A stretch of 64,000 nt of DNA, taken from assembly GCF_040907265.1 (NCBI RefSeq), contig NZ_JBFOHP010000002.1:1798001-1862000 (forward strand), read 5' to 3'. The notes beneath the pieces were generated by a model. That model was not told the origin of the DNA. It was given only the letters and a program-made list of their open reading frames with translations, and did no database searches. The position numbers were made by a program, and so were the translations under genes. How positions within the stretch are numbered: position 1 is the first letter of the stretch; each line of letters opens with the position of its first letter. The stretch is from Streptomyces sclerotialus. GTDB lineage: Bacteria > Actinomycetota > Actinomycetes > Streptomycetales > Streptomycetaceae. Below, in pieces: positions 26,344-35,696 of this stretch.

Positions 26344-27993
26344 CCGCAGCTCGCGACGGAGGATCTTCCCCGTGGCCGTTTTCGGCAACTCATCCAGGAA
26401 GGATACGGAGCGCGGGTATTTGTACGCGGCCATCCGCTCCTTGCAGTACCCGATCAGCTCCTCCTCCGTGACGGATTCGCCCCGTTTGAGGGACACGTAC
26501 GCCTGCACGCTCTCGCCCCGGTACGCGTCCGGCACGCCGACCACCGCCGCCTCCCGCACCGCCGGATGGCCGTAGAGGACGTCCTCCACCTCGCGCGGCC
26601 AGACCTTGTACCCGGCCGCGTTGATCATGTCCTTCTTGCGGTCCACCAGGTAGAACCAGCCCTCGGCGTCCATGAACCCCACGTCGCCGGTACGCAGCTC
26701 CCCGCCGGGCAGCGCGGCGGCCGTCGCCTCCGGCTTGTTCCAGTACCCGGGCACCACCTGCGGCCCCGACGTGGCGATCTCCCCCGTCTCCCCGACCGGT
26801 ACCTCCTCCCCGTTCTCGTCGAGGACGCGCACGACGGTGTTGAAGACCGGTACGCCCACCGACAGGGCGCCCGACTCCGGGTCGACCGGCGCCCGCGTGC
26901 CCAGCGGCACGGCGTGCGAGGGCGAATTGGTCTCCGTCAGCCCGTAGATGTTGTGCAGGTACCGCCCCGTCGCCTCCTCGAACCGCTCGTTGACGGCGGG
27001 GGCGACGGGCGCGCCGCCGGAGTAGACGACGCGGAGCGAGGCGAAGTCCTCACGGGTGGCGTCCGGGGCGCCGGCCAGGCTGATGAAGACGGTGACGGCG
27101 CCGACCGTGAACGTCGGCCGGTGCTCGCGCAGCGCGTCCAGCACCACGCCCGGGTGGAAACGGTGCGCGAGGACCAGCGGGCAGGGCAGCAGCAGGGCGA
27201 GCGCGAGATGCCCGATCAGCCCGGTGATGTGGAACAGCGGCGCGACACCGAGGATGCTGTCGTCCTCCCCCAGCCGCATCCAGTCCCGGTACGTACAGGC
27301 GTTGAACAGCATCGCGCCGTGCGTGTTCAGCGCCCCCTTGGGCTCCCCGGTCGTACCGGAGGTGTACGTGAGCACGGCGATGTCCCCCGGCGCGGGCGAC
27401 ACGGGCTCCGGGGCCCGCCCCGCGTACCGCTCGACGAGCGCACGCAGACCGAGCGTCCCCCGGGGCCGGCTCCTCCGCACACCGGCGAACAGCCGCGGGT
27501 CGTCCCGCGTCTGCCAGTCCGACGGCGAACAGGTCACCACGGTGGCGACCTGCGTCCCCCCGCCGCCGATGACACCCTTGGCCACGCTCTCGTACAGCCC
27601 GTCCAGGCACAGCAGCGCGCTCGCGCCGGAATCGGTGAGCAGATACGTCAGCTCGCGGGCCTTGTTCATCGGGTTGACGGCGACCGCGGCACCGCCGGCC
27701 TTCCAGGCGGCGAGCAGCCCGATGACGAAGGCCGGGTCGTTCTGGACGTACAGCGCCAGCCGGTCGCCGGGCGCGAAACCGCGCTCGGCCAGCGCGACGG
27801 CGAGGGCGTCGGACGCGGCGTCCAGCTCGGCGAGGGTCAGCACACCGTCGAAGTACCGGATCGCCTCGGTACCGGGGCTGCGCTCGACGGAGGCCCGGAA
27901 CGCGTGCAGGAGCGTGGGGTACTCGGGCGTGATGTCGCCCGGCACCCCCTCGCCGTACCGCGCCAGCCAGGGTCGCTCCCGGTACGCACTCAC
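26329..27993 (-). CDS. AMP-dependent acyl-CoA synthetase/ligase
   Basis: A 554-aa adenylate-forming enzyme that activates a carboxylic acid, probably fatty or aryl, as its acyl-AMP and then CoA thioester. Core motifs are intact: A3 LTYTSGTTGEPKGAL, A5 IYGLTETNSPSH, A7 LRTGDVGFMDAEGWFYLVDR, A8 KKDMINAAGYKVWPREVE and A10 PKTATGKILRRELR with the catalytic Lys. The GTG at 27993 (SAYRERPWLARY) has no good SD but overlaps the stop of a 30-codon upstream ORF (GTGA), so it is probably translated by coupling. Longer in-frame starts give only low-complexity Arg-rich sequence. Substrate unknown; it is likely a fatty-acid ligase. Confidence 0.88.
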   Translation of the reverse strand: MSAYRERPWLARYGEGVPGDITPEYPTLLHAFRASVERSPGTEAIRYFDGVLTLAELDAASDALAVALAERGFAPGDRLALYVQNDPAFVIGLLAAWKAGGAAVAVNPMNKARELTYLLTDSGASALLCLDGLYESVAKGVIGGGGTQVATVVTCSPSDWQTRDDPRLFAGVRRSRPRGTLGLRALVERYAGRAPEPVSPAPGDIAVLTYTSGTTGEPKGALNTHGAMLFNACTYRDWMRLGEDDSILGVAPLFHITGLIGHLALALLLPCPLVLAHRFHPGVVLDALREHRPTFTVGAVTVFISLAGAPDATREDFASLRVVYSGGAPVAPAVNERFEEATGRYLHNIYGLTETNSPSHAVPLGTRAPVDPESGALSVGVPVFNTVVRVLDENGEEVPVGETGEIATSGPQVVPGYWNKPEATAAALPGGELRTGDVGFMDAEGWFYLVDRKKDMINAAGYKVWPREVEDVLYGHPAVREAAVVGVPDAYRGESVQAYVSLKRGESVTEEELIGYCKERMAAYKYPRSVSFLDELPKTATGKILRRELRETPR

Positions 27994-28082
27994 TCGGCGA
28001 CCCCGGGGGCTGCGGGTGCGGTTGCGGTTGCGCCGCTGGGCGCGCCACGAAGCAGCTCTTCCCTGGCCGTGACGTCGGTCAT
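27990..28082 (-). CDS. 30-aa ORF coupled to the acyl-CoA ligase
   Basis: The ORF encodes MTDVTAREELLRGAPSG followed by an Ala/Pro/Thr tail. It begins at ATG 28082 behind GAGGAAGG, the only good SD in the area, and its TGA overlaps the ligase GTG. It may be a leader peptide, or the relic of an N-terminal part of the ligase put out of frame. No family is recognised. Confidence 0.45.
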   Translation of the reverse strand: MTDVTAREELLRGAPSGATATAPAAPGVAE

Positions 28083-28486
28083 CGCATCGCGCCTTCCTCA
28101 CTCACCATCACGTAGGACGTAAGGGGGCACCGGCCAACCGCCCGGGCCGGGGCCGGAGCCGCGCCGGCTACTGTGAATCAGCTTTCAACTACCCGTCAAC
28201 AGGCCGGAGCACGGTCGCATCGGCGGAGTCCCGGTCGGATTGACCGGATTTGCCTTGTCGCAGGGGGCCGGCCGGCGGGATCGTGATCGCGTCCGGGCCA
28301 CCGGCCAGGAGGGCGGAGCCGGGAAATCGGCCGGCCGGGCGGGGCCGGTACGTCCGGCTCCGGGCCCGTCAGGAGCCGGAGAACTGGCGCTCATGCCCGG
28401 GCCGGTCGGCCGCGCACGCCGGTGCCACGGACACCGCAGGTCGCCGGGCGCCCTGTCCGCGCCCGCCCTACCGATGGGAGTTCTTC
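28083..28486. other. Divergent intergenic region between ligase and ald
   Basis: About 400 bp between divergent transcription units. It holds the ald promoter and leader and a 9-bp inverted repeat tccggctcc/ggagccgga (28353-28380). No gene, riboswitch or repeat family is recognised. Confidence 0.5.
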
Positions 28487-29602
28487 GTGAAGATCGGGAT
28501 CCCGCGCGAGATCAAGAACCACGAGTACCGGGTGGCCATCACCCCCTCAGGCGTCCACGAGCTGGTCCGGCACGGCCACTCCGTGTACGTCGAGCAGGGC
28601 GCCGGCACCGGATCCTCGATCCCGGACGCCGAGTACGCGGCGGCCGGCGCCACCCTCCTGCGGGACGCCGATCAGGTCTGGGCCACCGCCGACATGGTCC
28701 TCAAGGTCAAGGAGCCGGTCGCGGAGGAGTACCACCGCATGCGCGAGGGGCAGCTGCTCTTCACGTACCTGCACCTGGCGGCCTCCAAGGAGTGCACGCA
28801 GGCGATGCTGGAGTCCGGGATCACCGGCGTCGCGTACGAGACGGTGCAGCCGGCGGACGGTTCGCTGCCGCTGCTGTTCCCGATGTCGGAGGTGGCGGGC
28901 CGGCTGGCGCCGCAGGTCGGCGCGTACCACCTGATGCGGGCGGCGGGCGGCCGCGGCGTGCTGATGGGCGGGGTGTCCGGCACCTCCCCGGCCAAGGTCG
29001 TGGTCGTCGGCGCCGGCGTCTCCGGCATGAACGCGGTGGCCGTGGCCACCGGCATGTGGGCCGACGTCACACTGCTGGACATCGACATCGAGAAGCTGCG
29101 GGCCGCCGACCGGATGTACCAGGGCCGGATCAGGACCGTCGCGTCCAGCGCCTTCGCTCTGGAGCGGGCCGTCCTGGAGGCGGACCTGGTCGTCGGCGCG
29201 GTGCTGGTGCCCGGCGCCCGGGCCCCCAAGCTGATCAGCAACGACCTGGTGTCGCGGATGAAGGAGGGCTCGGTACTGGTCGACATCGCCATCGACCAGG
29301 GCGGCTGTTTCGCGGACTCCCGGCCGACGACGCACGCCGACCCGGTCCACCGGGTCCACGGCTCGGTCTTCTACTGCGTCGCGAACATGCCGGGCGCGGT
29401 CCCGAACACCTCCACGTACGCGCTGACCAACGTGACCCTGCCGTACGTCCTGGCCATCGCCGGCAACGGCCTGGCGGCCGCGGCCGAGGCCGACCCCGCC
29501 GTCAAGCGGGGCATCAATGTGATGGGCGGTCAGCTCACCTACCGGCCGGTGGCCGAGGCGCACGACCTGAAGTACGTGGACGTCGACGAGGTCCTCGTCT
29601 AG
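28487..29602 (+). CDS. ald: Alanine dehydrogenase
   Basis: A 371-aa NAD-dependent enzyme interconverting L-alanine and pyruvate with ammonia. Family blocks are KIGIPREIKNHEYRVAITPS at the N-terminus, MVLKVKEP with the substrate Lys, TYLHLAA with the catalytic His, and VVVVGAGVSGMNAVAVA as the Rossmann loop. The C-terminal MPGAVPNTSTYALTN is typical. The GTG at 28487 follows GGGAG at 6 nt. A strong terminator and then an amino acid permease follow on the same strand, suggesting alanine or amino acid catabolism. Confidence 0.96.
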   Translation: MKIGIPREIKNHEYRVAITPSGVHELVRHGHSVYVEQGAGTGSSIPDAEYAAAGATLLRDADQVWATADMVLKVKEPVAEEYHRMREGQLLFTYLHLAASKECTQAMLESGITGVAYETVQPADGSLPLLFPMSEVAGRLAPQVGAYHLMRAAGGRGVLMGGVSGTSPAKVVVVGAGVSGMNAVAVATGMWADVTLLDIDIEKLRAADRMYQGRIRTVASSAFALERAVLEADLVVGAVLVPGARAPKLISNDLVSRMKEGSVLVDIAIDQGGCFADSRPTTHADPVHRVHGSVFYCVANMPGAVPNTSTYALTNVTLPYVLAIAGNGLAAAAEADPAVKRGINVMGGQLTYRPVAEAHDLKYVDVDEVLV

Positions 29603-29617
29603 AGCCGCACGTGGCGC

Positions 29618-29652
29618 AGGGGGCGGGCGGACGACGTGTCCGCCCGCCCCCT
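29618..29652 (+). terminator. Perfect 15-bp hairpin after ald
   Basis: Arms 29618-29632 and 29638-29652 around loop gacgt, 16 bp past the ald stop, followed by ctt. Confidence 0.88.
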
Positions 29653-29825
29653 CTTGGCGTACGCCCGGAAGATCATGGTGCAATCCGCCTGCAACAACGA
29701 CGCCATGTCCGCGTTCTAAACTCCCTCCGGTACCGCGACAACGCTGCTTCTCGGCGCTTTCTCGGAGTTCGCCGGCGGGCCGCCATTCCGGGCAATGCCG
29801 ATTCACCCAACGAAATGGAACACCC

Positions 29826-31286
29826 GTGGGAGAAGACAACAAGGAAGCCGTCGAAGGAGCCGGAGCCGGACTGCGCAGCGAACTGAAACAGCGCCATATG
29901 CGGCTCATCGCTCTTGGCGGGGTCATCGGCGCGGGGCTCTTCGTGGGCAGCGGTGTGGTCATCGAGGACGCCGGGCCGGCCGCCGTCATTTCGTTCATGC
30001 TGGCCGGCGGGCTGGTCATCCTGGTGATGCGGATGCTGGGCGAAATGGCGGTGGCGCGTCCCTCGGTCGGCTCCTTCTACGCGTACGCACGCCTCGCCCT
30101 GGGCAATTGGGGCGGCTTCACCATCGGCTGGCTCTACTGGTATTTCTGGGTGAATGTGGTGGCGCTGGAGGCGGTGGCCGGCGCGAGCCAGCTGCACGTC
30201 TGGCTGCCGGGAATTCCGCTGTGGGTCATCAGCCTCTGCCTGATGGTCGTCCTCACCGCGGTCAACATGTTCTCCGTGAAGTCCTTCGGGGAGTTCGAGT
30301 ACTGGTTCTCCTCCGTCAAGGTCGCCGCCATCACCGTATTTCTCGTGCTCGGCCTGGTATTCGTGCTGGGGCTGTGGCCGGGCGCGCACGACGCGGACGT
30401 CTCGAATCTGACCGCGCACCAGGGGTTCGCGCCGCACGGCATCGGGCCGGTGCTCGCCGCCGTCATTCCCGCGGTCGGTTTCTTCACCGGTGCCGAGATC
30501 GCCGCGCTGGCGGCCTCGGAGTCCAGCGAGCCGCGCCGCAACGTCGCCAAGGCCACCCACTCCGTCGTCGTGCGCGTCCTGCTCTTCTACGTCGGCTCGG
30601 TCTTCCTGGTCATCGCGATCGTGCCGTGGAACGACCCGGACGTGGCCGACGGCCCGTACGTCGCGGCGCTCCAGGAGATCGGCATCCCCTCGGCGGGCAC
30701 CCTGATGCGGGCCCTGATCCTGGTCGCCGTGCTCTCCTCGCTCAACGCGGGGCTCTACAGCGCCTCCCGCATCGTCTTCGCGCTCACCCGGAACGGCGAC
30801 GCGCCACGCGGGCTGACCAAGCTCAGCAAGCGGGGCGTGCCGCGCCGCGCGATCCTCCTCGCGACCACCCTCGGCTACGTCTCGGTGGTCATCGCCTACG
30901 TCTCGCCGGACGCGGTCTTCTCCTTCATCGTGCACTCCTACGGCGCGGTGGCCCTCTTCGTGTACCTGCTCGTCGCCCTCTCCCAGCTGCGGCTGCGCCG
31001 CCGTCTGGAACGCGAGGACCCGGAAGCGCTCCAGCTGAAGATGTGGTGGTACCCGTACCTGAGCTGGTTCACCGTGGCCGCCATGACGGTGGTGATCGTC
31101 ACGATGGCCGTCCTTCCCGGCACCCGCATGGACTTCGCTGCCAGCGCCGTCACGCTCGTGGTCGTCCTCGCGGCGTACGGGGTACGCGCCCGGCGGCGGC
31201 GCGGGCAGGACGGCGGGGCCGCCGGCGCACCGGGGACGGGCGCCACGGCGGTACCGGCGCGGGAAGCGGAAGCGCGCCGGCCCTGA
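29826..31286 (+). CDS. Amino acid permease (APC family, AAT group)
   Basis: A 486-aa transporter with 12 hydrophobic segments. The AAT signature is at the N-terminus: LKQRHMRLIALGGVIGAGLF followed by VGSGVVIEDAGPAAV. Similar permeases (GabP, AnsP, ProY, LysP types) import neutral or basic amino acids with protons; the substrate cannot be read off. Residues 448-486 are a hydrophilic Gly/Ala/Arg-rich tail. The GTG start at 29826 lacks a clear SD; the ATG 12 bp upstream is out of frame. It lies downstream of ald after a terminator, so it has its own promoter. Confidence 0.9.
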   Translation: MGEDNKEAVEGAGAGLRSELKQRHMRLIALGGVIGAGLFVGSGVVIEDAGPAAVISFMLAGGLVILVMRMLGEMAVARPSVGSFYAYARLALGNWGGFTIGWLYWYFWVNVVALEAVAGASQLHVWLPGIPLWVISLCLMVVLTAVNMFSVKSFGEFEYWFSSVKVAAITVFLVLGLVFVLGLWPGAHDADVSNLTAHQGFAPHGIGPVLAAVIPAVGFFTGAEIAALAASESSEPRRNVAKATHSVVVRVLLFYVGSVFLVIAIVPWNDPDVADGPYVAALQEIGIPSAGTLMRALILVAVLSSLNAGLYSASRIVFALTRNGDAPRGLTKLSKRGVPRRAILLATTLGYVSVVIAYVSPDAVFSFIVHSYGAVALFVYLLVALSQLRLRRRLEREDPEALQLKMWWYPYLSWFTVAAMTVVIVTMAVLPGTRMDFAASAVTLVVVLAAYGVRARRRRGQDGGAAGAPGTGATAVPAREAEARRP

Positions 31287-31305
31287 GACGGGCGCGGGCC
31301 ACAGC

Positions 31306-31348
31306 GGGCGCGGGCCGTAGCGGGCCGTACCCGTCACGGCCCGCGCCC
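31306..31348. terminator. 13-bp bidirectional hairpin
   Basis: Arms gggcgcgggccgt (31306-31318) and acggcccgcgccc (31336-31348) pair perfectly around a 17-nt loop, between the convergent permease and secDF genes. Confidence 0.75.
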
Positions 31349-31365
31349 CCGGTGGCGCCCTCGGG

Positions 31366-33726
31366 TCAGACCACCGCGCCCGTGTCGTCCACGCGGCCCG
31401 CTCCCGCCCTGCCGCGTGGCCCGGTCAGGGGCTGGGTTTTGCGGCGCGTGACGGGCCGGGGCGGCGGCGCCGAGTTGCGGGCCTCCAGCGAGATGGCCAG
31501 CGGCATCGCGGTGAACAGCGACGAGTACGTGCCGACGCCGATGCCGATCAGCAGCGCCACCGCGAAGTCGGTGAGCGTGTCACCGCCCAGGACCGCCAGT
31601 GCCGCCAGGATGAGGACGGCGCCGATGCCGGTGTTCACGGTGCGCGGCAGGGTCTGCAGGATCGCGGAGTTGGCGATCCGGTCGAACCGGGCCCTGCGGT
31701 TCGCGCCCCACAGCTCGCGCACCCGGTCGAAGACCACGACGGAGTCGTTGACGGAGTACCCGATGACGGTGAGCAGCGCCGCCAGGAAGACCCCGTCGAC
31801 AGGCTTGCCGAGCCAGGCGAAGACGCCGACCAGGATCAGCACGTCGTGGGCCATCGCGGCGACCGCCGAGGCGCCGAAGGTCCAGCGGAAGCGGACCGCG
31901 AGGTAGCCGAGCTGGGCGAGCAGCGCCACGCCGAGGGCGATGAGCGCGTTGCGGCGCAGTTCGTCGCCCAGGCTCGGGCCGATCAGCTCGTCCCGTACCT
32001 TCTCGGTCTTCCCGCCCAGCCCGGCGACGGTCTCCCGGACCTCGCTCTCCTGCGCCGCGGTCAGCTTCTCGGTGCGTACGGTGAGGTCGCCCTCGCCCGA
32101 GGAGTTGACCACGGCACGCGGGAAGCCGGCCTCGGCGAGCGCCTTGCGCGCCGCGCCGGGGCCCACCTCGGTGGCGGTGCTGTACTCGACCATCCGGCCG
32201 CCGGTGAACTCCACGCCGAAGTCGAGGCCGCGCAGGCCGATGCCGCTGCCGGCCAGGACGAGGACGAGCGCGGAACCGGCCAGCCAGCGGCGGCGGTGGC
32301 GCATCAGGTCGGGGGCGCGGCGGGTGAGCCAGGTGCGGACCCGGCCTTCCTTGGCCAGCCCGGTGATCCGCGGCGCGGCCTTGACCAGGTCCCGGCCGAC
32401 GGCGTATTCGGCGAGGACGCGGGTGACGACGAGTGCGCTGATCATCGAGGCGAGGACGCCGATGGAGAGGGTGACGCCGAAGCCGCGCACCGGCCCGGAG
32501 GCGAAGAAGAACAGCAGTCCGGCGGCGAGCAGGGTGGTGATGTTGGAGTCCGCGACGGCGCTGAAGGCATTGCGGAAGCCGGCGGTGAGGGCGGTACGGA
32601 TGCTCGGCCGCGCGGCGTCGTCCGGGCCGCCGCGCCGTTTCCGCTTGCGCCCGGTCATCGCGTACTCCTCCCTGGCCCGCTCGAACACGAGGACGTTGGC
32701 GTCCACCGCCATCCCGATGGCCAGGACGAAGCCGGCCAGGCCCGGGAGGGTGAGCGTGGCACCGAGCGCCAGCAGCGCGGCGTAGGAGATCAGCGCGTAG
32801 CAGGCCAGGGCGATCGCGGCGAGGGCGCCGAGCAGCCGGTAGACGACGATGATGAAGAGCGCGGTGAGGGTGATGCCGATGACCGCGGCCTCGGCGCTGG
32901 CCTCGATGGCGTCCGCGCCCAGCGTCGGCCCGACGGTCCGCTGCTCGACCAGTTCGACGGGGACGGGCAGTGCGCCGCCCTTGATGAGCAGCGCGAGGTC
33001 CTGGGCCTCCTGCTGGGTGAAGTTGCCGGTGATCTGGGTGGAGCCGCCGGTGATGCCGGTGCCGCAGGCCACCGACTCGTTCACCTGCGGGGAGGAGATG
33101 ACCTTGTCGTCCAGGACGATGGCGGCGCGGCGGGCGGGGTCGCCCATCGGCTTGCAGGCGGCGTCGCCGGTGAGCTTCGCCCATTTCTGCTCACCGGTGC
33201 CGCGCAGGTCGACCGTGACGTACCAGCCGCTGCCGCGCTCGGCGTCGAAGCCGGCCTCGGCGCCGTCGACCTGTTCGCCGGTCAGCGCGGCGGGGCCGAT
33301 CCGCAGCGGCTGTCCGGTCTCGTCGCGCAGGCTGCGGTCGTCCTTGGGCCCCGGCTGCCGGGAGCCGGCCGGTTCGGTGCCGCGTACGGGGTGGAAGGTG
33401 AGCTGTGCGGTGCGGCCGAGCACCTCGGCGGCCTCGCGCGGGTCCTGGACGCCGGGGAGTTCGACGACGATGCGGTGCTCGCCGGAGCGGGCGAGGTTCG
33501 GTTCGGAGACGCCGAGGCCGTCGACGCGGCGGCGGAGGACTTCCAGGGTGCGTTCGGTGGCCTCGCGGTCGGCCTCGGCGGTGGGCGAGTCCCGGGTCTC
33601 CAGGACGATCTGGGTGCCGCCGCGCAGGTCGAGTCCGAGGCGTGGCGACTGGGTGAAGGTGAGGTACAGCGAGAGGGCGAGGACGGCGAGCGCGAGCAGC
33701 GCGCGCAGCCTCGAAGCGCGGTTCAT
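31366..33726 (-). CDS. secDF: SecDF fusion protein-export membrane protein
   Basis: A 786-aa RND-type membrane protein that in the family uses proton flow to help SecYEG release translocated proteins. SecD half: LGLDLRGGTQIVLET, the large extracytoplasmic P1 region and TLPGLAGFVLAIGMAVDANV with the proton-relay Asp. SecF half from about residue 480: LDFGVEFTGGRMVEY and LTVIGYSVNDSVVVFDRVRE. Many streptomycetes also carry separate secD and secF, so this fused copy may be an extra system. The last 35 residues are a basic, Pro-rich tail. ATG 33726 follows GGAGG at 9 nt. A small secreted protein gene precedes it. Confidence 0.93.
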   Translation of the reverse strand: MNRASRLRALLALAVLALSLYLTFTQSPRLGLDLRGGTQIVLETRDSPTAEADREATERTLEVLRRRVDGLGVSEPNLARSGEHRIVVELPGVQDPREAAEVLGRTAQLTFHPVRGTEPAGSRQPGPKDDRSLRDETGQPLRIGPAALTGEQVDGAEAGFDAERGSGWYVTVDLRGTGEQKWAKLTGDAACKPMGDPARRAAIVLDDKVISSPQVNESVACGTGITGGSTQITGNFTQQEAQDLALLIKGGALPVPVELVEQRTVGPTLGADAIEASAEAAVIGITLTALFIIVVYRLLGALAAIALACYALISYAALLALGATLTLPGLAGFVLAIGMAVDANVLVFERAREEYAMTGRKRKRRGGPDDAARPSIRTALTAGFRNAFSAVADSNITTLLAAGLLFFFASGPVRGFGVTLSIGVLASMISALVVTRVLAEYAVGRDLVKAAPRITGLAKEGRVRTWLTRRAPDLMRHRRRWLAGSALVLVLAGSGIGLRGLDFGVEFTGGRMVEYSTATEVGPGAARKALAEAGFPRAVVNSSGEGDLTVRTEKLTAAQESEVRETVAGLGGKTEKVRDELIGPSLGDELRRNALIALGVALLAQLGYLAVRFRWTFGASAVAAMAHDVLILVGVFAWLGKPVDGVFLAALLTVIGYSVNDSVVVFDRVRELWGANRRARFDRIANSAILQTLPRTVNTGIGAVLILAALAVLGGDTLTDFAVALLIGIGVGTYSSLFTAMPLAISLEARNSAPPPRPVTRRKTQPLTGPRGRAGAGRVDDTGAVV

Positions 33727-33764
33727 GGGCGTGGGCCTCCAACAGGCGGTGCCGCGCGCCCGGT

Positions 33765-33865
33765 CGCGTACGGGCGCGGCGGAGATCCGTACGGGTACGC
33801 GCGGGCGTACGGGTACGGCGGGGAACGCCGCGGCCGGTACGTACGGGCACGGCGGGAAGCACGGC
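33765..33865. repeat. cgtacggg-rich direct repeats upstream of secDF
   Basis: At least five near copies of cgtacggg or cgtacgggtacg in about 100 bp between the small secreted protein gene and secDF. It resembles the degenerate repeat upstream of cobL. No coding potential is apparent. Confidence 0.45.
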
Positions 33866-33916
33866 GGACGCCCCGGGACCTGGGGACAGGTCAGGGCGTG
33901 CCGTGGTGTGGCGTGT

Positions 33917-34312
33917 TCACCTGTGGGAGAGGGGCGGGGCGCGGGCCGGCCGGAGGCCCGCCGAGAACTGCTGCCGGTCGCCGGTACTCCGGAGCACCGG
34001 CAGCCAGGACAGGGCCCGCAGCCGGGGCGCGTAGCGGCCGGCCGGGCCGAGGCCCGGTGCCGGGTGGGCCACGTGCTGTTCGGCGGGGGCGGTGCGGCCG
34101 CCGGTGCGGAGGACGGCGGGCAGGTTCGCGGGATGCGCGGAGCCGTCGTGCGCGTGCGGGGATCCTGCCGGGCCCCTGGCCGCGTACGGCACGCCGTCCG
34201 CGTACGAGGCCGTCGTCGCGGCCGCCGCCGTGGGGCTCAGCCCGCCGAGGACGAGCGCGCAGACCGCGAGCAGCGCCCGCAGGGCGTCCGCCGGCCGCAT
34301 CCGCCGGTCCAT
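33917..34312 (-). CDS. Small secreted protein
   Basis: A 131-aa protein of no recognised family. It has a clear Sec signal peptide: MDRRMRPADALRALLAVCAL, a hydrophobic core and an Ala-rich cleavage site near residue 35. The mature part is Pro/Ala/His-rich with no cysteines beyond the signal. The ATG at 34312 has GGAGG at 7 nt, which decides it over the longer frame to 34393. It lies 190 bp before secDF on the same strand and may be co-transcribed. Confidence 0.65.
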   Translation of the reverse strand: MDRRMRPADALRALLAVCALVLGGLSPTAAAATTASYADGVPYAARGPAGSPHAHDGSAHPANLPAVLRTGGRTAPAEQHVAHPAPGLGPAGRYAPRLRALSWLPVLRSTGDRQQFSAGLRPARAPPLSHR

Positions 34313-34488
34313 GCCGCTGCCTCCTCGTCCGCCTCGCCGCCCGGGCGGCCGTCCGATCACCGCCGCCGGGCGGGTGTCCGCACACTCTGCCACGGCCGGG
34401 AGGTTTTCGAGAGCCTCCGTTGCGGACGTTTCCGGAGCGAGACCTGCGGCCCTCCCAACGCCCCCGTGGCAAACGGATACTGGAGCGT

Positions 34489-35079
34489 ATGGGAAAGGTT
34501 CACGAACGTATCGACGGCAGGCTGCGCGCGTTCATAGAGGCGCAGAAGATCTTCTTCACCGCTACCGCACCGCTGTCCGGGGACGGCACGGTCAACCTCT
34601 CGCCCAAGGGGCTGAGCGGGTCCTTCGCGGTGCTCGACGAACGCACCGTGGCGTACCTCGACTTCGCGGGCAGCAACGCGGAGACCATCGCGCACCTGCG
34701 GGAGAACGGCCGCATCACGCTGATGTGGTGCGCCTTCGAGGGGCCGCCGAACATCGTCCGCGTGCACGGCCGGGGTGAGCCGGTCTTCCGCGACGATCCT
34801 CGGTGGGGTGACCTGCTCGCGCACTTCCCCGGCGTCGACGGGGCGGCGCACGGCCTGCGCGCGATCATCGTGGTCACCGCCGAGCTGATCCGGGACACCT
34901 GCGGCTACGGCGTGCCGTTCATGACGTACGACGAGGACCGTCCGCTGCACGCCTCGCGCTTCGCGCGGGAGACGGACGAGAGCCTCGACGCGTACTTCCG
35001 CAAGAAGGAGCACATCGCGCAGAGCATCGACGGGCTGCCGGGCCTGCCCCTGCCGCTGCCGCCGCTGCCTGCCTCCTGA
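34489..35079 (+). CDS. Pyridoxamine 5'-phosphate oxidase-fold protein
   Basis: A 196-aa flavin-binding split-barrel protein of the PNPOx-like group. Features are an opening LRAFIEAQKIFFTATAPLSG, then DGTVNLSPKGLSGSFAVLDE, NAETIAHLRENGRITLMWC and the C-terminal GYGVPFMTYDEDR. Relatives bind FMN or F420 and reduce or oxidise various substrates; the reaction is unknown. ATG 34489 has GGAG only 3 nt before it. It is divergent from the small secreted protein gene and convergent with argR. Confidence 0.8.
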   Translation: MGKVHERIDGRLRAFIEAQKIFFTATAPLSGDGTVNLSPKGLSGSFAVLDERTVAYLDFAGSNAETIAHLRENGRITLMWCAFEGPPNIVRVHGRGEPVFRDDPRWGDLLAHFPGVDGAAHGLRAIIVVTAELIRDTCGYGVPFMTYDEDRPLHASRFARETDESLDAYFRKKEHIAQSIDGLPGLPLPLPPLPAS

Positions 35080-35100
35080 CGCGCGTACGGCCCGGCACGC

Positions 35101-35132
35101 GTACGGCCCGCCCCCGAGGGAGCGGGCCGTAC
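35101..35132. terminator. Bidirectional hairpin between PNPOx-like gene and argR
   Basis: An 11-bp perfect stem (35101-35111 with 35122-35132) between genes ending at 35079 and 35149; flanking gcac/gtgc bases extend it with a 2-nt bulge. Confidence 0.75.
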
Positions 35133-35148
35133 GTGCGTCGGGCCGGGC

Positions 35149-35688
35149 TCAGCCGGACTTCTGCGCCAGCCGCAGCAGATGATCGGCGAGCGCCTGGCCG
35201 CCGTCCGGGTCACGGCTGATCAGCAGCAGGGTGTCGTCCCCCGCGATGGTGCCGAGGATGACGTGCAGCTCGGCCTGGTCGATGGCCGAGGCGAGGAACT
35301 GCGCCGCACCCGGCGGGGTACGCAGCACCACCAGGTTCGCCGACGCCTCGGCGGAGATCAGCAGCTCGCCGGAGAGGCGGCGCATCCGCTCCTCCTTGGC
35401 CGACTCGCCCAGCGGCGCCTTCGGCGTGCGGAAGCCGCCCTCGCTGGGCACCGCGTAGATCAGCTCACCGTTGGTGTTGCGGATCTTCACCGCGCCCAGC
35501 TCGTCCAGGTCGCGGGAGAGCGTCGCCTGGGTGACGCTCAGCCCGTCGTCGGCCAGCAGCTTGGCCAGCTGGCTCTGCGACCTGACCGGATCGCGGTTGA
35601 GGATGTCCACGATCCGGCGGTGCCGGGCGGTCCGTGTCTGCGGTACGGCAGGGCCGTGCAGCGAATCGTTGTCCTGCGCCTCGGTCAT
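35149..35688 (-). CDS. argR: Arginine repressor
   Basis: A 179-aa hexameric repressor that binds ARG boxes with arginine. The N-terminal winged helix-turn-helix is [20 protein letters not shown] followed by [12 protein letters not shown]. The C-terminal oligomerisation and arginine-binding domain has [20 protein letters not shown] with the conserved GTIAGDDT. It is the last gene of argC-J-B-D-R and probably represses that operon and argG, whose promoters share a motif. Only 8 bp separate it from argD. Confidence 0.96.
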   Translation of the reverse strand: MTEAQDNDSLHGPAVPQTRTARHRRIVDILNRDPVRSQSQLAKLLADDGLSVTQATLSRDLDELGAVKIRNTNGELIYAVPSEGGFRTPKAPLGESAKEERMRRLSGELLISAEASANLVVLRTPPGAAQFLASAIDQAELHVILGTIAGDDTLLLISRDPDGGQALADHLLRLAQKSG

Positions 35689-35696
35689 CGTCTCGT

